Below, one piece after another: positions 50,920 to 60,878 of a stretch of DNA of 64,000 bases. The notes under the pieces were generated by a model that had not been told where the DNA came from, ran no database searches, and was given only the letters and a program-made list of their open reading frames with translations. The DNA is taken from positions 310,001-374,000 of the forward strand of contig JAOSJX010000023.1 of assembly GCA_027493875.1 (NCBI GenBank), read 5' to 3'. The number at the start of each line of letters is the position of its first letter. Within the stretch, counting starts at the first letter, position 1. The position numbers and the translations under genes are program-made. Origin of the DNA: Deltaproteobacteria bacterium. GTDB taxonomy: Bacteria; Lernaellota; Lernaellaia; JACKCT01.

Positions 50920-52147
50920 TCAAGAAGCTCCGCCGCGCTCGCGAAGGCGGAACGCGAAAACCGACGCGCCGTTGCCGACGAAGAAAAGACGGTCTCCCGA
51001 CACCTCGAAGCCGCCGTTGACCCCGTTGCCCGGGAAATATCGCCATAAGACCGCGCCCGTACGCGCGTCCGCGGCGTAGAGAAAGCCCTGGCTCGTTGCC
51101 GTGAGCACCACGCCGCCGGAAGCAAAGGGCGCCGAGGGGACTTTCAGCCGGCGACGAGGCTCTCCGGCGAGGGAGTGCTCCTTGTCCTTGTCCCGCAAAT
51201 CGAGGCTCCAGACGTTCTGCCCGCTCGTCTTGTCCACCGCGGCGAGGAAGCCCGCGCTGGTGCCGACGAACAGGTAATCCCCGGAAAGCGCGGGCGCCGA
51301 GACGCTGCCGCCGCGGTCGTATTTCCAAACGACCTCACCGTTCTCCCGCTTTAAGCGATACAACGCCCCGTCGTACGCGGCCACGTAAATCGAATCACCG
51401 TCGAGCACCGGCGTGGTATCGACGTCGGCGAGACGTTCGTCGATCTTCAACAGGTTCTTCCAGTTTTCCTTGCCGTCTTGCGGATTGAGCGCCACGACGT
51501 AGCCGTCCGAAAAGCACGCGTAGATCAGCCTGCCGTCGGTCACCGGGGAGGCGACGCCGCGGACGGTGAACGTCGGCGGAATATCCCGTTGATGCGTCCA
51601 GAGCCACTCGCCCGATTTCAGATCGACGGCGTAGACGCGGTTGAACGTCGTCATGAAATACAAGCGCCCGCCGTCCACGAGCGGTGTTCCCATGATCTCT
51701 CCCGACGCCTCAAAGGTCCATCGCGCGAAACCCGACGCCGCGTCGAGCGCGTAAACCATGCCGTCCGAATCGCCGAGGATGACGGTATCCCCAGAGATCG
51801 CCGGACGGCTCTCGATCGGCCCGTAAGCGTCGAAACGCCACAGCGGGTTGCCGTTCCTTTCGGAGAGCGCAAAAAAAGCGGCCGTTGGAAACGCCGGCGT
51901 ACACGCGCCCGTCCGCCACCGCGGGCGTCGAGAACTCCGCCGGCTGAAACGGAACATCCATCGGTTTTTCATCGAGCGGGCGAACCCACGCGAGACGCAG
52001 CGGCAACTCCGGCGCGGGGCGGTTGTCGAGCGCGTCCGCCGGAATCGGGACGACGATCGCGCCCTGCCCGGCGCCGCACCCCGCAACGGCGAGGGCGACG
52101 AGCGCGGCGCACGCGGCGAGACGCATCATGGAAGCGTCCGGCTTCAC
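50920..52147 (-). CDS. bamB: BamB-like PQQ-repeat beta-propeller lipoprotein (frameshifted)
   Basis: Lipobox (ALAVAGC) after a signal peptide, then repeated beta-propeller blades with Ala-x-Asp/Trp ends: GNPLWRFDAYGPIESRPAIS, MVYALDAASGFARWTFEA, VYAVDLKSGEWLWTH, VVALNPQDGKENWKN and TGAVLWRYFPGN. This is the BamB fold of the outer-membrane protein assembly complex. One frame change near 51880. About 408 residues. GTG start overlaps the YfgM-like gene (GTGA), the same pairing as yfgM-bamB in E. coli. Confidence 0.85.
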
Positions 52148-52909
52148 GTTCCCGCCATGCTCTTGAGCTGTTCCAACCGGCGTTCGAGCGCCGATTTCTC
52201 AACGCCTTCGGGTGCCGAAATCAAATAGGCGTTCAGGTTTTCAATCGCCTGCGCGTAGTCTTTCCGGCTTTCGTAGACGCGGGCGAGATTCAGGTAGGCT
52301 TCCGTCTTCACCGCCGGCGCCGATTCGATCCGCGAAGCTTTTTGATAAGCCTCCGCCGCGTCGTCCAGGCGCCCGTTCTCTTCCTCGCAGTATCCGAGCC
52401 CCTGCCACGCCAGCGCCGCCAGCGGTGAATCCGGATCCGCCTCGTCGAGAAACGCCGCGTACGCGTCTTTGGCTTCGTCATAGCGGTGCATGCGGTGCAT
52501 GGTCACGGCGGCGTAGTACCGCGCGAGTTTTCCCGGGGTGGACGATCCGTGATCGCCGATCACCTGCTCAAATTCGGTCAGCGCTTCTTGGTCTCGGTCC
52601 GCGGGATCATGAAAATATTTTTCGTAATACTGCTTTATCTGGGGATTTTTTTCGAGATCCTCCTTCGAGACGAGCGGCGCGCTGAACGTCGTTTCGGCCT
52701 TCGAAAGCGCCTGTTGGACACGGACGTTTCCGTGAGAAATCACCATCCGCGCAACACCGATCACGAGAAGAATACCCGCCAACCCGCCGCCGACGGCGAT
52801 GAGAATCGTACGGTACTCCGCCGCCTTCTCCAGCACCACGCGCGACCAATGGATGAATTCGTCGTCTTTCCGGGATATCTTTGCGCGTAATTCTGACTTT
52901 TTTGGCCAC
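52144..52909 (-). CDS. YfgM-like TPR membrane protein (frameshifted)
   Basis: GTG 52909 has GGAGGA five bases upstream and gives AKKVRITRKDIPE. Adding one A near 52872 then gives KDDEFIHWSRVVLEKAAEYR. One membrane helix (IAVGGGLAGILLVIGVARMV) is followed by several tetratricopeptide repeats (YDEAKDAYAAFLDEADP, GRLDDAAEAYQKASRIESAP, AYLNLARVYESRKDYAQAIE). Partner of BamB by position; YfgM in E. coli links the Sec translocon with periplasmic chaperones. About 255 residues. Confidence 0.75.
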
Positions 52910-52966
52910 GATGGTCCTCCGGCCCCGTTTGTCGGCGCGCATGTTAAGGGCGGCCGATCGAACGTG

Positions 52967-53350
52967 TCAATCACGCGCGACAGCTCGGCTCGTGTGCCGG
53001 CGAAAGGCCCATGCCGCGACGCAAGCGCCAAGGAGATCGGCGATAAAATCGCTCCCCTGGCAGAACCGCCCGGGAACGAAGGATTGGTGGATTTCGTCGA
53101 CGCCGCCGTAAACGGCGGCGATCAACGCCGCGACGACGGCCGCGCGCGTCATCCGCTCCGCGCTCCACTCGTAACGCAGCGCGCGGCCAAGCAGCAGCGC
53201 AAGAAAGGCAAAAACGAAAAAATGGATGACTTTGTCCGACGGTCCGGGAAGGTGGACGGCGTCGACACGTCGGGAGGAGACAAACCAAATGGTCCCGGCC
53301 CACCCCAACGCCGGCAACCAGACCCAGGCGCGGCGCAGCGCGGCTTTCAC
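52967..53350 (-). CDS. VanZ-like family membrane protein
   Basis: Intact, about 127 residues, four membrane segments. The family blocks SDKVIHFFVFAFLALLLGRA and GGVDEIHQSFVPGRFCQGSD are clear. GTG start at 53350 overlaps the upstream nuclease stop (GTGA); an upstream in-frame start would overlap it further. VanZ-like proteins have no settled function outside teicoplanin resistance, and resistance is not implied here. Confidence 0.8.
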   Translation of the reverse strand: MKAALRRAWVWLPALGWAGTIWFVSSRRVDAVHLPGPSDKVIHFFVFAFLALLLGRALRYEWSAERMTRAAVVAALIAAVYGGVDEIHQSFVPGRFCQGSDFIADLLGACVAAWAFRRHTSRAVARD

Positions 53351-53841
53351 ATCTTGTACTTGCCGAAATCCTCGGGGTCCATGTTTTCGAGGATCTCGCG
53401 CCATTTTTCTTGTTCGTCCACGCCGGGTTGCGCCTGGGGCAGATCGACTTTGCGCGAACGCTCCACCACGCCTTCATCGGCGAAGATTTTCGCATTCGTG
53501 CGCAGCGCCAACGCCATCGAGTCGCTGGGGCGCGCGTCGAATTCGATTTCCTCGTCCGCCCTTTTGATAAATACGCGCGCGAAATAGGTATTGTCCGTGA
53601 GATCGGAAATGACGACCCGGTCCACCGTGCCGCCCAGCGATTCGACCATTGTTTTCAGCAGATCGTGGGTCATGGGCCGCGCCACGTCGATTTTCTCGAG
53701 CTGCGCGGCGATCGCGCCCGCTTCGAGCATCCCGATCCAGATGGGGAGAATCTGCTTACCGTCGTCGCTTTTCAGGATCACGAGCGGCATGTTCATCGTC
53801 GGATCGAACGCCAGCGCGGAAATTTTCATCTCGATCAGCAT
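53347..53841 (-). CDS. Bifunctional nuclease family protein (DUF151)
   Basis: Intact, about 164 residues. MLIEMKISALAFDPTMNMPL is the usual N-terminus, followed by LPIWIGMLEAGAIAAQLE, RPMTHDLLKTMVESLGG, TYFARVFI and EFDARPSDSMALALRT, all typical of the family. I chose ATG 53841 with GGTGG upstream over TTG 53847. Plant homologues have DNase and RNase activity; the bacterial role is not established. Adjacent to miaB. Confidence 0.85.
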   Translation of the reverse strand: MLIEMKISALAFDPTMNMPLVILKSDDGKQILPIWIGMLEAGAIAAQLEKIDVARPMTHDLLKTMVESLGGTVDRVVISDLTDNTYFARVFIKRADEEIEFDARPSDSMALALRTNAKIFADEGVVERSRKVDLPQAQPGVDEQEKWREILENMDPEDFGKYKM

Positions 53842-53880
53842 CGCCAACCACCCGATTCAAAGCGGGGTCACGATAACGGC

Positions 53881-55246
53881 TCAGACCTGGTTTGTCACCA
53901 CCCGTCCCGACAGGCTGTTCGGCCGTCCACGCTCGATTTTCACACGCAAGACGTCGCCGGGTCCGGCATCGGGCGCATGCACGTGAACGATACGGTGACA
54001 CGCCGTCCGTCCGAACCTTGCGCCGGCGCCCTTTCCATCGCCTTCAATCAATACGTCGCGGACCTGCCCGACCATCGCGCGGTTTTTTTCTTCCGTAATG
54101 CGTTGCGACGCCTGAAGTACGGCGTCCAAACGATTTGCCTTTTCCTCCTCGGGTACCGGGTCGCCCGCGCCGATCGCCGGAGTTCCCGGCCGCGGCGAAT
54201 AGTTGAAAGCGAATAAGCCGTCAAATCGGATCCGCTCGACCATCTCCAACGTGTCGCGGAAGTCCTCCTCCGTCTCGCCCGGATAGCCGACAATGATGTC
54301 GGTCGAGACGGCCATATCGTCGCGTGCTTCCCGCAGCGCGCTCACTTTTTCTTCGTAGAGCTCGATCGTGTATCCGCGGCGCATTTCCTTCAGCAAACGG
54401 TTTGACGCCGTCTGCACGGGAAGGTGAACGTGCGGCGCGAGAACGCCGTGCTTCGCGAAACAATCGACGAGCGCTTTCGTCAAATACACCGGATGACTCG
54501 ACGTAAACCGAAGTCGGTACAGGCCCGGAACATCCGCGAGGCGGTCGATGAGCTCGTGAAACACGACTTTCCCGTCGAGATTTCGGCCATACCGGTTGAC
54601 GATCTGGCCCAGAAGCGTGACGTCGCGGATCCCCGCGTCGACGAGCGCGCGGACCTCCGCCACGATATCGTCCATCGGGCGCGACACTTCCTTTCCGCGG
54701 GTCTGCGGGACGATGCAAAACGTACAGCCCATATCGCATCCGCGCGTCACCGGCACAAAGCCGCTCGCGCGAACGTCCTTCCAGGACATCGGCGCCTCGT
54801 CGCCGACCGGCGCGATGTTTTCGAATTCGAAAAAGACTTTCGTAATCCCACGACGTTTCCGAAACCCGGCGACGGCGGCTCTCTTCGACGAGATCCGGAA
54901 GCTTGTCCACCGCGTGCGTGCCGATGACGAGGTCGAGGCCCGGAACCTTCTTGAGCAGCGTATCGCCGTGTTGCTGCGAGACGCATCCCGCAAGCCCGAG
55001 CACCAACTCCGGGTTCTTCGCGCGAAGACGACGCATCATGCCGATTTCACTGACGGCCTTGTGCTCCGGTTTATCGCGCACCGAGCAGGTGTTGACGATA
55101 ATGAGGTCCGCCTCCTCCGCGGCACCCGTGCGCGTCCACCCGCGCCGCTCCATCAGGCGATACATGCGCTCGGAGTCGTAGTCGTTCATCTGGCACCCGA
55201 AGGTACGGATGTAGATTTTTCGTTTCTCGGCGAGGGCGGTGGTCAT
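53881..55246 (-). CDS. miaB: tRNA-2-methylthio-N6-dimethylallyladenosine synthase MiaB (frameshifted)
   Basis: Radical SAM methylthiotransferase acting at A37 of tRNAs. The N-terminal UPF0004 domain has YIRTFGCQMNDYDSERM, IVNTCSVRDKPEHK and LGLAGCVSQQ, carrying the three cluster cysteines. The SAM cluster is in VTRGCDMGCTFCIVPQTRG. FTSSHPVYLTKALVDCFAKH, HLPVQTASNRLLKEMRRGYT and DIIVGYPGETEEDF follow, and a TRAM domain ends the protein. Frame changes near 54830-54870. About 455 residues. LLGQIVNRYG replaces the usual LLGQNVNSYG, a minor difference. miaA is not in the window. Confidence 0.9.
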
Positions 55247-55295
55247 CGGCGGCGAATCCTACATGGGCGGCGGCGTGCTGAAAAGGCGTTGTTCC

Positions 55296-55864
55296 TTACG
55301 CCGATTTTTCGGAGAAAATCCGCGCCTCGAACCGTTCGATGCGGGCTTTCGGGTCTTTCCATGCCGATTTCGGCAATCCCGCTTTCACGCACGTATGTTC
55401 GAGGAACTCCTCGGGGGTCCAATCGTAACGCGGAGCCACCTGGGGCAGAAGCAGGCCGCGGTAAAAATCGCGCGTCACGATGAGGCCGTGGCGGCCGATT
55501 TCGATTTCGGTTGCGTCGTGAACCGGCTCCGGCGCCGATAACACCGAGACCTCGATATCAACATCGCTCAATTCCGCCTCCGTGACGGGCGCAAAACGCG
55601 GATCCTGCGTCGCCGCGGAAATCGCCATTTCTCTTACGCACCGCCAAAGAGGCCCGCGGGCCTCCGTCTGCCCGATGCAGCCACGCAACTCCCCGCGGCA
55701 ATGCAGCGTCACGAACGCCGCGCCGGGTTCATGAAGCTCCGGAACATCGCTGTCGAAATCCGGCGTGTCGCCGGTTCTGAGATACGCCTCAAGCGTTTTT
55801 CTGGCGATGGAAAGGCACTCTCGCCGACCCGCGAGCTCAAAGCGCCTCCCTCGGCTCTTTTCAC
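55296..55864 (-). CDS. AmmeMemoRadiSam system protein A (AMMECR1 domain)
   Basis: GTG start at 55864 overlapping the MEMO gene. After a probable frame error near 55838 the text gives RRECLSIARKTLEAYLRTG, GAAFVTLHCRGELRGCIGQT and DPRFAPVTEAELSDVDIEVS, then DFYRGLLLPQVAPRYDWTPE, all AMMECR1 signatures. About 188 residues. In many bacteria it is encoded with a MEMO-like and a radical SAM protein in an uncharacterised system; the MEMO partner is next door, the radical SAM gene is not seen. Confidence 0.85.
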
Positions 55865-56716
55865 CTTCTTCTCGGCATGCGCGGTAAACAACGCCACCGA
55901 GCCGTAGCCGACAACGCTGTCGCGCGTTCCCGCCGTATCGCCCGAGTTCTGATAACACAGAATTTCGGCGCGTCGCCCCGCGCGCTTCTTTTGTAGAGTT
56001 CAAGAACCGTCAGCACCGGCGCGATGCCGCACATCTCGCCCCGGCCGGTCGCGCAGTCGTCGGCGAGCCCGTCCAGATTCATCGCGCGGACCCGCTCCAA
56101 CACCCCCAGGTCGAGGCGACGTGCCTCGTCGTACGAATGAAAGTGCGAAAGATCGGAGCTTGCGATGTACAAAACCCGCCGTCCGCCGAACACGCGGTCC
56201 AGCGCCGCCGCGAGCCGCTCGCATCGCTCGCGCGCCATGGTGCGCATCGACACGAGAACCACTTTTAAGTCCGGTAAGGCGCGTTGGAGGAAGGGAAGTT
56301 GAACCTCGATGGAATGCTCCATCGAAAAAAGGCCGGCATCGTCGTCGATAAAATCCTCGGACACGATCAGTCGCCGCGCGCCTTCCCGATCAATCGGGAT
56401 CTTGCCGAGCGGCGTGACGTAACTTTCGGCGTTCAGAACGCTGACCGAGCCCGGCACGCGGTGCGAGAGCCCGATGACCACGACAACGTCATAGCGGCGG
56501 CCTTGAACGAGTCGATAGCCGTGCGCCGCGCAGGGGCCTGAATAAATGTATCCGGCATGCGGACTGACCAGCCCGGAAAACATCTTCCGGGCTCGGTTCG
56601 ACGTGCGCCTCCTCGAGAAAACCGTCGATCTGAGCCGCGAGTTGCGCGGGGGCGTCGGTGTAGAACCGCCCCCGCCACGACGGGACCGAAATCGCCGAGC
56701 GCCTCGTGCGCGCCAT
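55861..56716 (-). CDS. AmmeMemoRadiSam system protein B (MEMO1 family, frameshifted)
   Basis: ARTRRSAI, RGRFYTDAPAQLAAQIDGFL, then after a break near 56590 SGLVSPHAGYIYSGPCAAHG, VVVIGLSHRVPGS, FSMEHSIEVQLPFLQRALPD and YIASSDLSHFHSY. The histidines in PHAGY, EHSIE and SDLSHF are the candidate metal ligands of this dioxygenase-like fold. A missing A near 55965 breaks the end; repaired text reads ILCYQNSGDTAGTRDSVVGY. About 285 residues. Function of the system is unknown. Confidence 0.82.
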
Positions 56717-56798
56717 GCTTTTTGTGAAACAAGCCCATGCCGGCCTCCGCACGGTGGAGGACGTATCATCATAGCACAACGTTTCGGAGCGTGCCGAA

Positions 56799-57764
56799 TC
56801 AGCGCGTGGCGTTTATTCGTTCGAGGGCGGTTCGCGCCGCTTTGACGAGATCCGCCGCTTGGACCTCGCCTTGGTACTTTTCAACAAGCCCGGAGAGCGT
56901 CGTTTTCGCGTCGACGCCCCCGATCGATCCCAGCCCGACGCACGCCGCTTGCCTGACCTCCATCGGCTCCTGCCCGTTGGAGGCGACGGCGCTCAGGTAC
57001 TTGAGCACCTGCCCCTTCGGGCCGGGATCGGCCGTCGCGCCGATTTCCTGGCGACGCCGACGAGGCGTTTCCGGGCGTAAGGCGGAGCGCCGGGCGCCCT
57101 TTTCGAGCATCGCGGGAATCCCGGCCGGCCCGATTTTGAGCAGCAGCGCGGCCGCCTCCATCGAGACTTCCCCGTCGAGATCGCCGATGCCGAAATCGAT
57201 GAGGTGCGGCGCCATTTTATCGTTCGGCATCGTCGCCAGGGCGCGGATCGCCGCCAGCCGGACGTCGCGGTGCCGGTCCTGCAGAAGATTCAGCAAAGCA
57301 AATGCGCCGCGTTTGTCGCCGAGCCGTGCGAACGCCTCCGCGGCCCTCTTGCGAACCTGCGGATCGTCGTCGCGCGCCAGCTTGGCCAGCGCCTCGACGG
57401 CCTTTCCTCCGCCGATGCGGCCCAATCCGTGAGCGGCGTAGCGCCGGACCGAGGCCTTTTTGCTGCCCGTCGCCTCCACCAGATCGGGAACGGCGGCATC
57501 GCCGATCTCGACAAGCGCATGGAGCGCCGCGGTGGCCATGTACTGGTCGGAACTCGATAATTTGTCGACGAGCGGCTCCACCGCTTCCGCCGAATGGAGC
57601 TTCCCGAGCGCCATCGCCGCGCGCATCGCGCCGGGACTCTCCCCTTTTTTCAGGACATCGATCAGACAGGCCTCGTCGCCTTCGCCGCAACCGTCCTCCG
57701 CAAACGTCGTTACGGAGAGCGCCAGCAACGCGACGCATAGGACGATGGCCGGGAACCTCGCCAC
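56799..57764 (-). CDS. HEAT-repeat exported protein
   Basis: Signal peptide (IVLCVALLALSVTTFA) followed by six or more HEAT-type helical repeats: AMRAAMALGKLHSAEAVEPL, YMATAALHALVEIGDAAVPD, SVRRYAAHGLGRIGGGKAVE, VRKRAAEAFARLGDKRGAFA and VRLAAIRALATMPND. It should be a periplasmic scaffold. The stretch at 57040-57110 is Arg-rich and may hide compensating frame errors. GTG start at 57764 (57767 also possible), immediately after the HIT stop. Binding partner unknown. Confidence 0.75.
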   Translation of the reverse strand: MARFPAIVLCVALLALSVTTFAEDGCGEGDEACLIDVLKKGESPGAMRAAMALGKLHSAEAVEPLVDKLSSSDQYMATAALHALVEIGDAAVPDLVEATGSKKASVRRYAAHGLGRIGGGKAVEALAKLARDDDPQVRKRAAEAFARLGDKRGAFALLNLLQDRHRDVRLAAIRALATMPNDKMAPHLIDFGIGDLDGEVSMEAAALLLKIGPAGIPAMLEKGARRSALRPETPRRRRQEIGATADPGPKGQVLKYLSAVASNGQEPMEVRQAACVGLGSIGGVDAKTTLSGLVEKYQGEVQAADLVKAARTALERINATR

Positions 57765-57766
57765 CA

Positions 57767-58106
57767 CTAATTTTCGCCGAATTTTCTGCCGCCAAGCAGA
57801 TGGAAATGAATGTGAAAGACGCGTTGACCGCCCCATTCACGAACATTGTGCAAGACACGAAAACCGTCATCAGCGACCCCGGTTTCGCCGGCGACTTTCT
57901 TGATGACCCCGTAAACGCGGCCGATCAGCGGCAAATCGTCCTCGTTGACGTCCATCAGCGTTTCAACGTGCTTATAGGGAATCACCAGCAAGTGTGTCGG
58001 CGCGGACGGGTTAATGTCCTGGATCACGAAAATCTCGCCGTCGTCATAGAGCTTTTTCCGAAGGAATTTCGCCGGAGGCGATTTTGCAGAAAATACAATC
58101 GTCCAT
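57767..58106 (-). CDS. HIT-family protein (frameshifted)
   Basis: Small nucleotide hydrolase/transferase, 113 residues. DDCIFCKIASGEIPSEK has the zinc CxxC; one extra A in the A5 run at 58053-58057 breaks the frame. Then come IQDINPSAPTHLLVIPYKH, GFRVLHNVREWGGQRVFH and the active-site HIHFHLLGG (His triad HxHxH). Close to HinT-type purine nucleoside phosphoramidases. Confidence 0.88.
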
Positions 58107-58132
58107 CCGCTAGGCCGCCATGGAGTTCCGCA

Positions 58133-58420
58133 TCAGCGCGTGATGGGATTTTCCTGTTGAATTTCCCGAATGATGGCGTCGAGGGAGCCGTCGTCCAATT
58201 GCGAGGATCTCTTGACGGCTTTCAGGTGTTTTCTTCCGTTCCCCTCGATCTCGTCCCTGACAAGAGCTTCGTGAATCCGGTAACGGATCACTTCATCCGC
58301 GAGGGCGTCCCGGTCTTTGATCTGGCGCCAATACTTGATGTAGTGAAGGCGGCAGTACCCGTTGCCCATGTCCGGGTTCTTGCATCCGAGAATATGGCAC
58401 TGGCTTCGCTGCCCCGCCAT
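58133..58420 (-). CDS. Hypothetical Cys/His-containing small protein
   Basis: Intact, 95 residues. I chose the start at 58420, after GGCGGAGG, because an upstream extension to 58462 is unlikely. The N-terminal CHILGCKNPDMGNGYCRLHY has the pattern C-x4-C-x8-C-x2-H and probably binds zinc. The rest is helical and basic (YWRQIKDRDALADEVIRYRI). No family named. It is 26 bases before the HIT gene on the same strand. Confidence 0.6.
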   Translation of the reverse strand: MAGQRSQCHILGCKNPDMGNGYCRLHYIKYWRQIKDRDALADEVIRYRIHEALVRDEIEGNGRKHLKAVKRSSQLDDGSLDAIIREIQQENPITR

Positions 58421-58630
58421 GGAGCCTCCGCCGCGGTTAACAAACCCCGTTATCATACGCAAACAATGGCGCCAGTCAAGTCTAAGTTCCTATAATTAAT
58501 GGGGAAAATCGAAATTATCGCCGGCGCCGCAACAAGTGAGATTCGATAAAGCTACGTGATTCAGGCAGGTTAGATCATTTTCTCTATAAATCACTTTAAG
58601 ATGATGCCGTTTCCTGCCTTACAGTTAGCT

Positions 58631-58670
58631 GGGCCGGCGGCGCTGAACATGTTTTTCGCGCCGCCGGCCC
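58631..58670. terminator. Perfect 13-bp hairpin downstream of the thiolase cluster
   Basis: GGGCCGGCGGCGC (58631-58643) and its exact complement (58658-58670) are separated by a 14-base loop. It lies ten bases beyond the last gene of the minus-strand thiolase run. No T-tract follows on either strand, so it may stabilise or pause transcripts instead of being a classical rho-independent terminator. The rest of 58421-58679 shows nothing else I can name. Confidence 0.45.
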
Positions 58671-58679
58671 GTCATTCCT

Positions 58680-60878
58680 CTATTTGAGTCGGAAAACCAC
58701 GTCGCCAGGTCCTCCTGGGCGTTTTTTCGGCTTCACGAGCGCCACCGGTGATCCTCGCCGAACTCTTGGTCGGCTTTCACTTCCAGACGGCCGAAAACGG
58801 ACCCGACCGCGCCGTGAAAGCCCACCTGGACGATGATCGCCGGTTCGTCCAGCACGTGCCCCCGACGATCCTCGCACACCACCGTGAACGCCCGGATATA
58901 CCCGCTCGCCGGATCGACGGTTCTCGCGTCGTCGTTCGGATCGAGCGGCTCCATCGTGTCTTCGTCAAACGTCGCCGGCGGCACAAGGAGCGCCTCCTGC
59001 TCCTCCGACCATGTCCCGGTGATTTTGCCTTTCGCCACGTCTTCATAGAAGCGCGAACCCGCCATCCCGGCCGTATACCGATACGTCAGTGGAATTTTAC
59101 CCGGGAACGATTTCGCCGAGGCGGCGTCAATCTCCACCGGCTTGATCGGCACAGGGTTCGCCGGCTTGTCCTTCCCCTTGGGCAGCGGTTTGAAATATTT
59201 AATATCCGTCACGCCGCCCTCGCGTTCCTTCGCCGGTTTCCAGACCGCCTGAACGCGCATCCCGATCTCCACCTTCTTCGGATCGACTTCTCCGAGCCGG
59301 TGAACGAGCCCCATGTGCTCGTCAGCGCCGTCGATGGCGATCACCGCGAAGATGTTGATTTGCCCCTTTCGGCAGAAGGGACGAATCCCAGTTCACGTGC
59401 GACAGCGTGTACGTCATCACGGTGCCCGTGTCCGGCAGGTCGTAGTAATCCGTCACCGGATCGAGATTCCCGATTTCGGAAAACGCCCGCGCCGGGATCA
59501 TCATCCGGTTGGTTTTGCGGCAGTAGCTTCCGCGAATCTTGCCCTGCTTGAAGCCGTCCAGGTACGTCGTCAGCGCGTAGCCGTTGTCCCACGCGTAACG
59601 AAGGTCCGGCGCATCCGAAACGTTGGGGACATCATCCACGCTCTTGAGCGCCGTCGCCGCGAGATCTTTCGGCGAAATCCCCGTCCAAAGCGTCTTCTGC
59701 CCCGGAGCCGCGCCTTCGCCGCCCATGACGACGACGGTGCCCACCTGCATCAGATCGCCCCAGGCCTGCGCCATGCCGCGTCGCGCCCGGTTTTTCACCT
59801 GGCGCTTGCCGGCCTGTCCCGAGAGTTGGAAATACAACTCGGCGATTTTCATAAGCCCCGTCGCCGCGATGGGGTTGCCGACGCCCATCGCGCCGCCGGA
59901 CGGGCACATCGGGTGGCTGCCGTCGCGCTCGAACGCGCCCGACAACAACAGGTCGCGCACCGTTTTCCCCGTCTTGTCGAGCATCAGCGCATTCATGTGA
60001 TGGAGCGCTTTGTAGTCGAAAGGATCGTAGGGCTCGAAAATATCGATCTCCGTGAGCGGGTCGCGGATCCCCGCCATCTCGTACGCGTCCTTCGCGGCCA
60101 TCGCCACGTAGTTCGGATACGCGAGGTCCCGCGTGCACCAATAGGCCGTATCCAACCGGTATCCCACGCCTTCCACGAAAACCGGCGCCGCCTTCTTGGC
60201 GCGCGCGATCCGTTCGTTCGTCATCACGATCGCCACCGCGCCGTCCGACGTCGGGCTGATGTCCAGCCGCTTCACCGGCCACGACAGCAACGTGGAATTC
60301 ATGACGTCCTTCACGCCGATCTTCTCCGCCACTTGAGCCGCCGGGTGGTCGAGCGCGTTACGTTTATGCGTCACGGAGACCTGCGCGATCTCCTCCTCCG
60401 TATAGCCGTAGATTTTCATGAACCGCGCCATTTCCAGCGCGAAAATATGAATCAGCGTTAGCTCCAACGGCTGTTCGTTTGTCCGGTCGAAGATCGTGAG
60501 AAACGCGCCGGCCGGATGCGGGTTGCACGGCGACATCTTCTCCTCGCAGATGACGAGACACGTATTGAACTGCCCCGAGGCGACGTGCATCCAGCCGTGG
60601 ATCGGGCTCATGACGCCCGTTCCGCCGCCCACGTAGTGCCGCATATACGGCTTGTTCGACGCGCCCGCCCCGGCGATCAGGTGCTCACCTTTCATGTGCA
60701 CGCCGTCAAAGGCGTCCGGGGCCGTGCCGAGGCACACCGCGTCGATCTCGTCGATCGTCATCCCCGCGTCGTCGAGGGCCATCTGCACGGCTTGAGCCGT
60801 TAATTCACCCGGGCTTTCCTTCGCTCGGCGCACGAAGCGCGTCATGCCGGCGCCGATCACCGCGACTTTGCCGCTCAT
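58680..60878 (-). CDS. Thiolase-fold protein without catalytic Cys, fused to two DUF35 OB-fold domains (frameshifted)
   Basis: AAAGGAGGG precedes ATG 60878. Residues 1-400 are a SCP-x/thiolase-like domain (KVAVIGAGMTRFVRRAKESP, HVASGQFNTCLVICEEKM, FEPYDPFDYKALHHMNAL). At the nucleophile position, normally a Cys in ACASG, the text is GGGTG. The usual GHP near the end is GNP, and no C-terminal Cys is seen. In the same open frame a DUF35 OB-fold domain follows (GFKQGKIRGSYCRKTNRMMI). After a break near 59365 comes MGLVHRLGEVDPKKVEIGMR, then a second DUF35-like unit (GSRFYEDVAKGKITGTWSEE, IRAFTVVCEDRRGHVLDEPA). A last break near 58750 leads to stop 58680. Zinc-ribbon cysteines are lost in both. 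Retro-aldolase or acyl-CoA role is inference. Confidence 0.75.

Noticed and set aside
52967..53350. Glycopeptide-resistance gene
   Set aside because: VanZ-like proteins are common in bacteria without van clusters, and no vanA, vanH or vanX genes are near.
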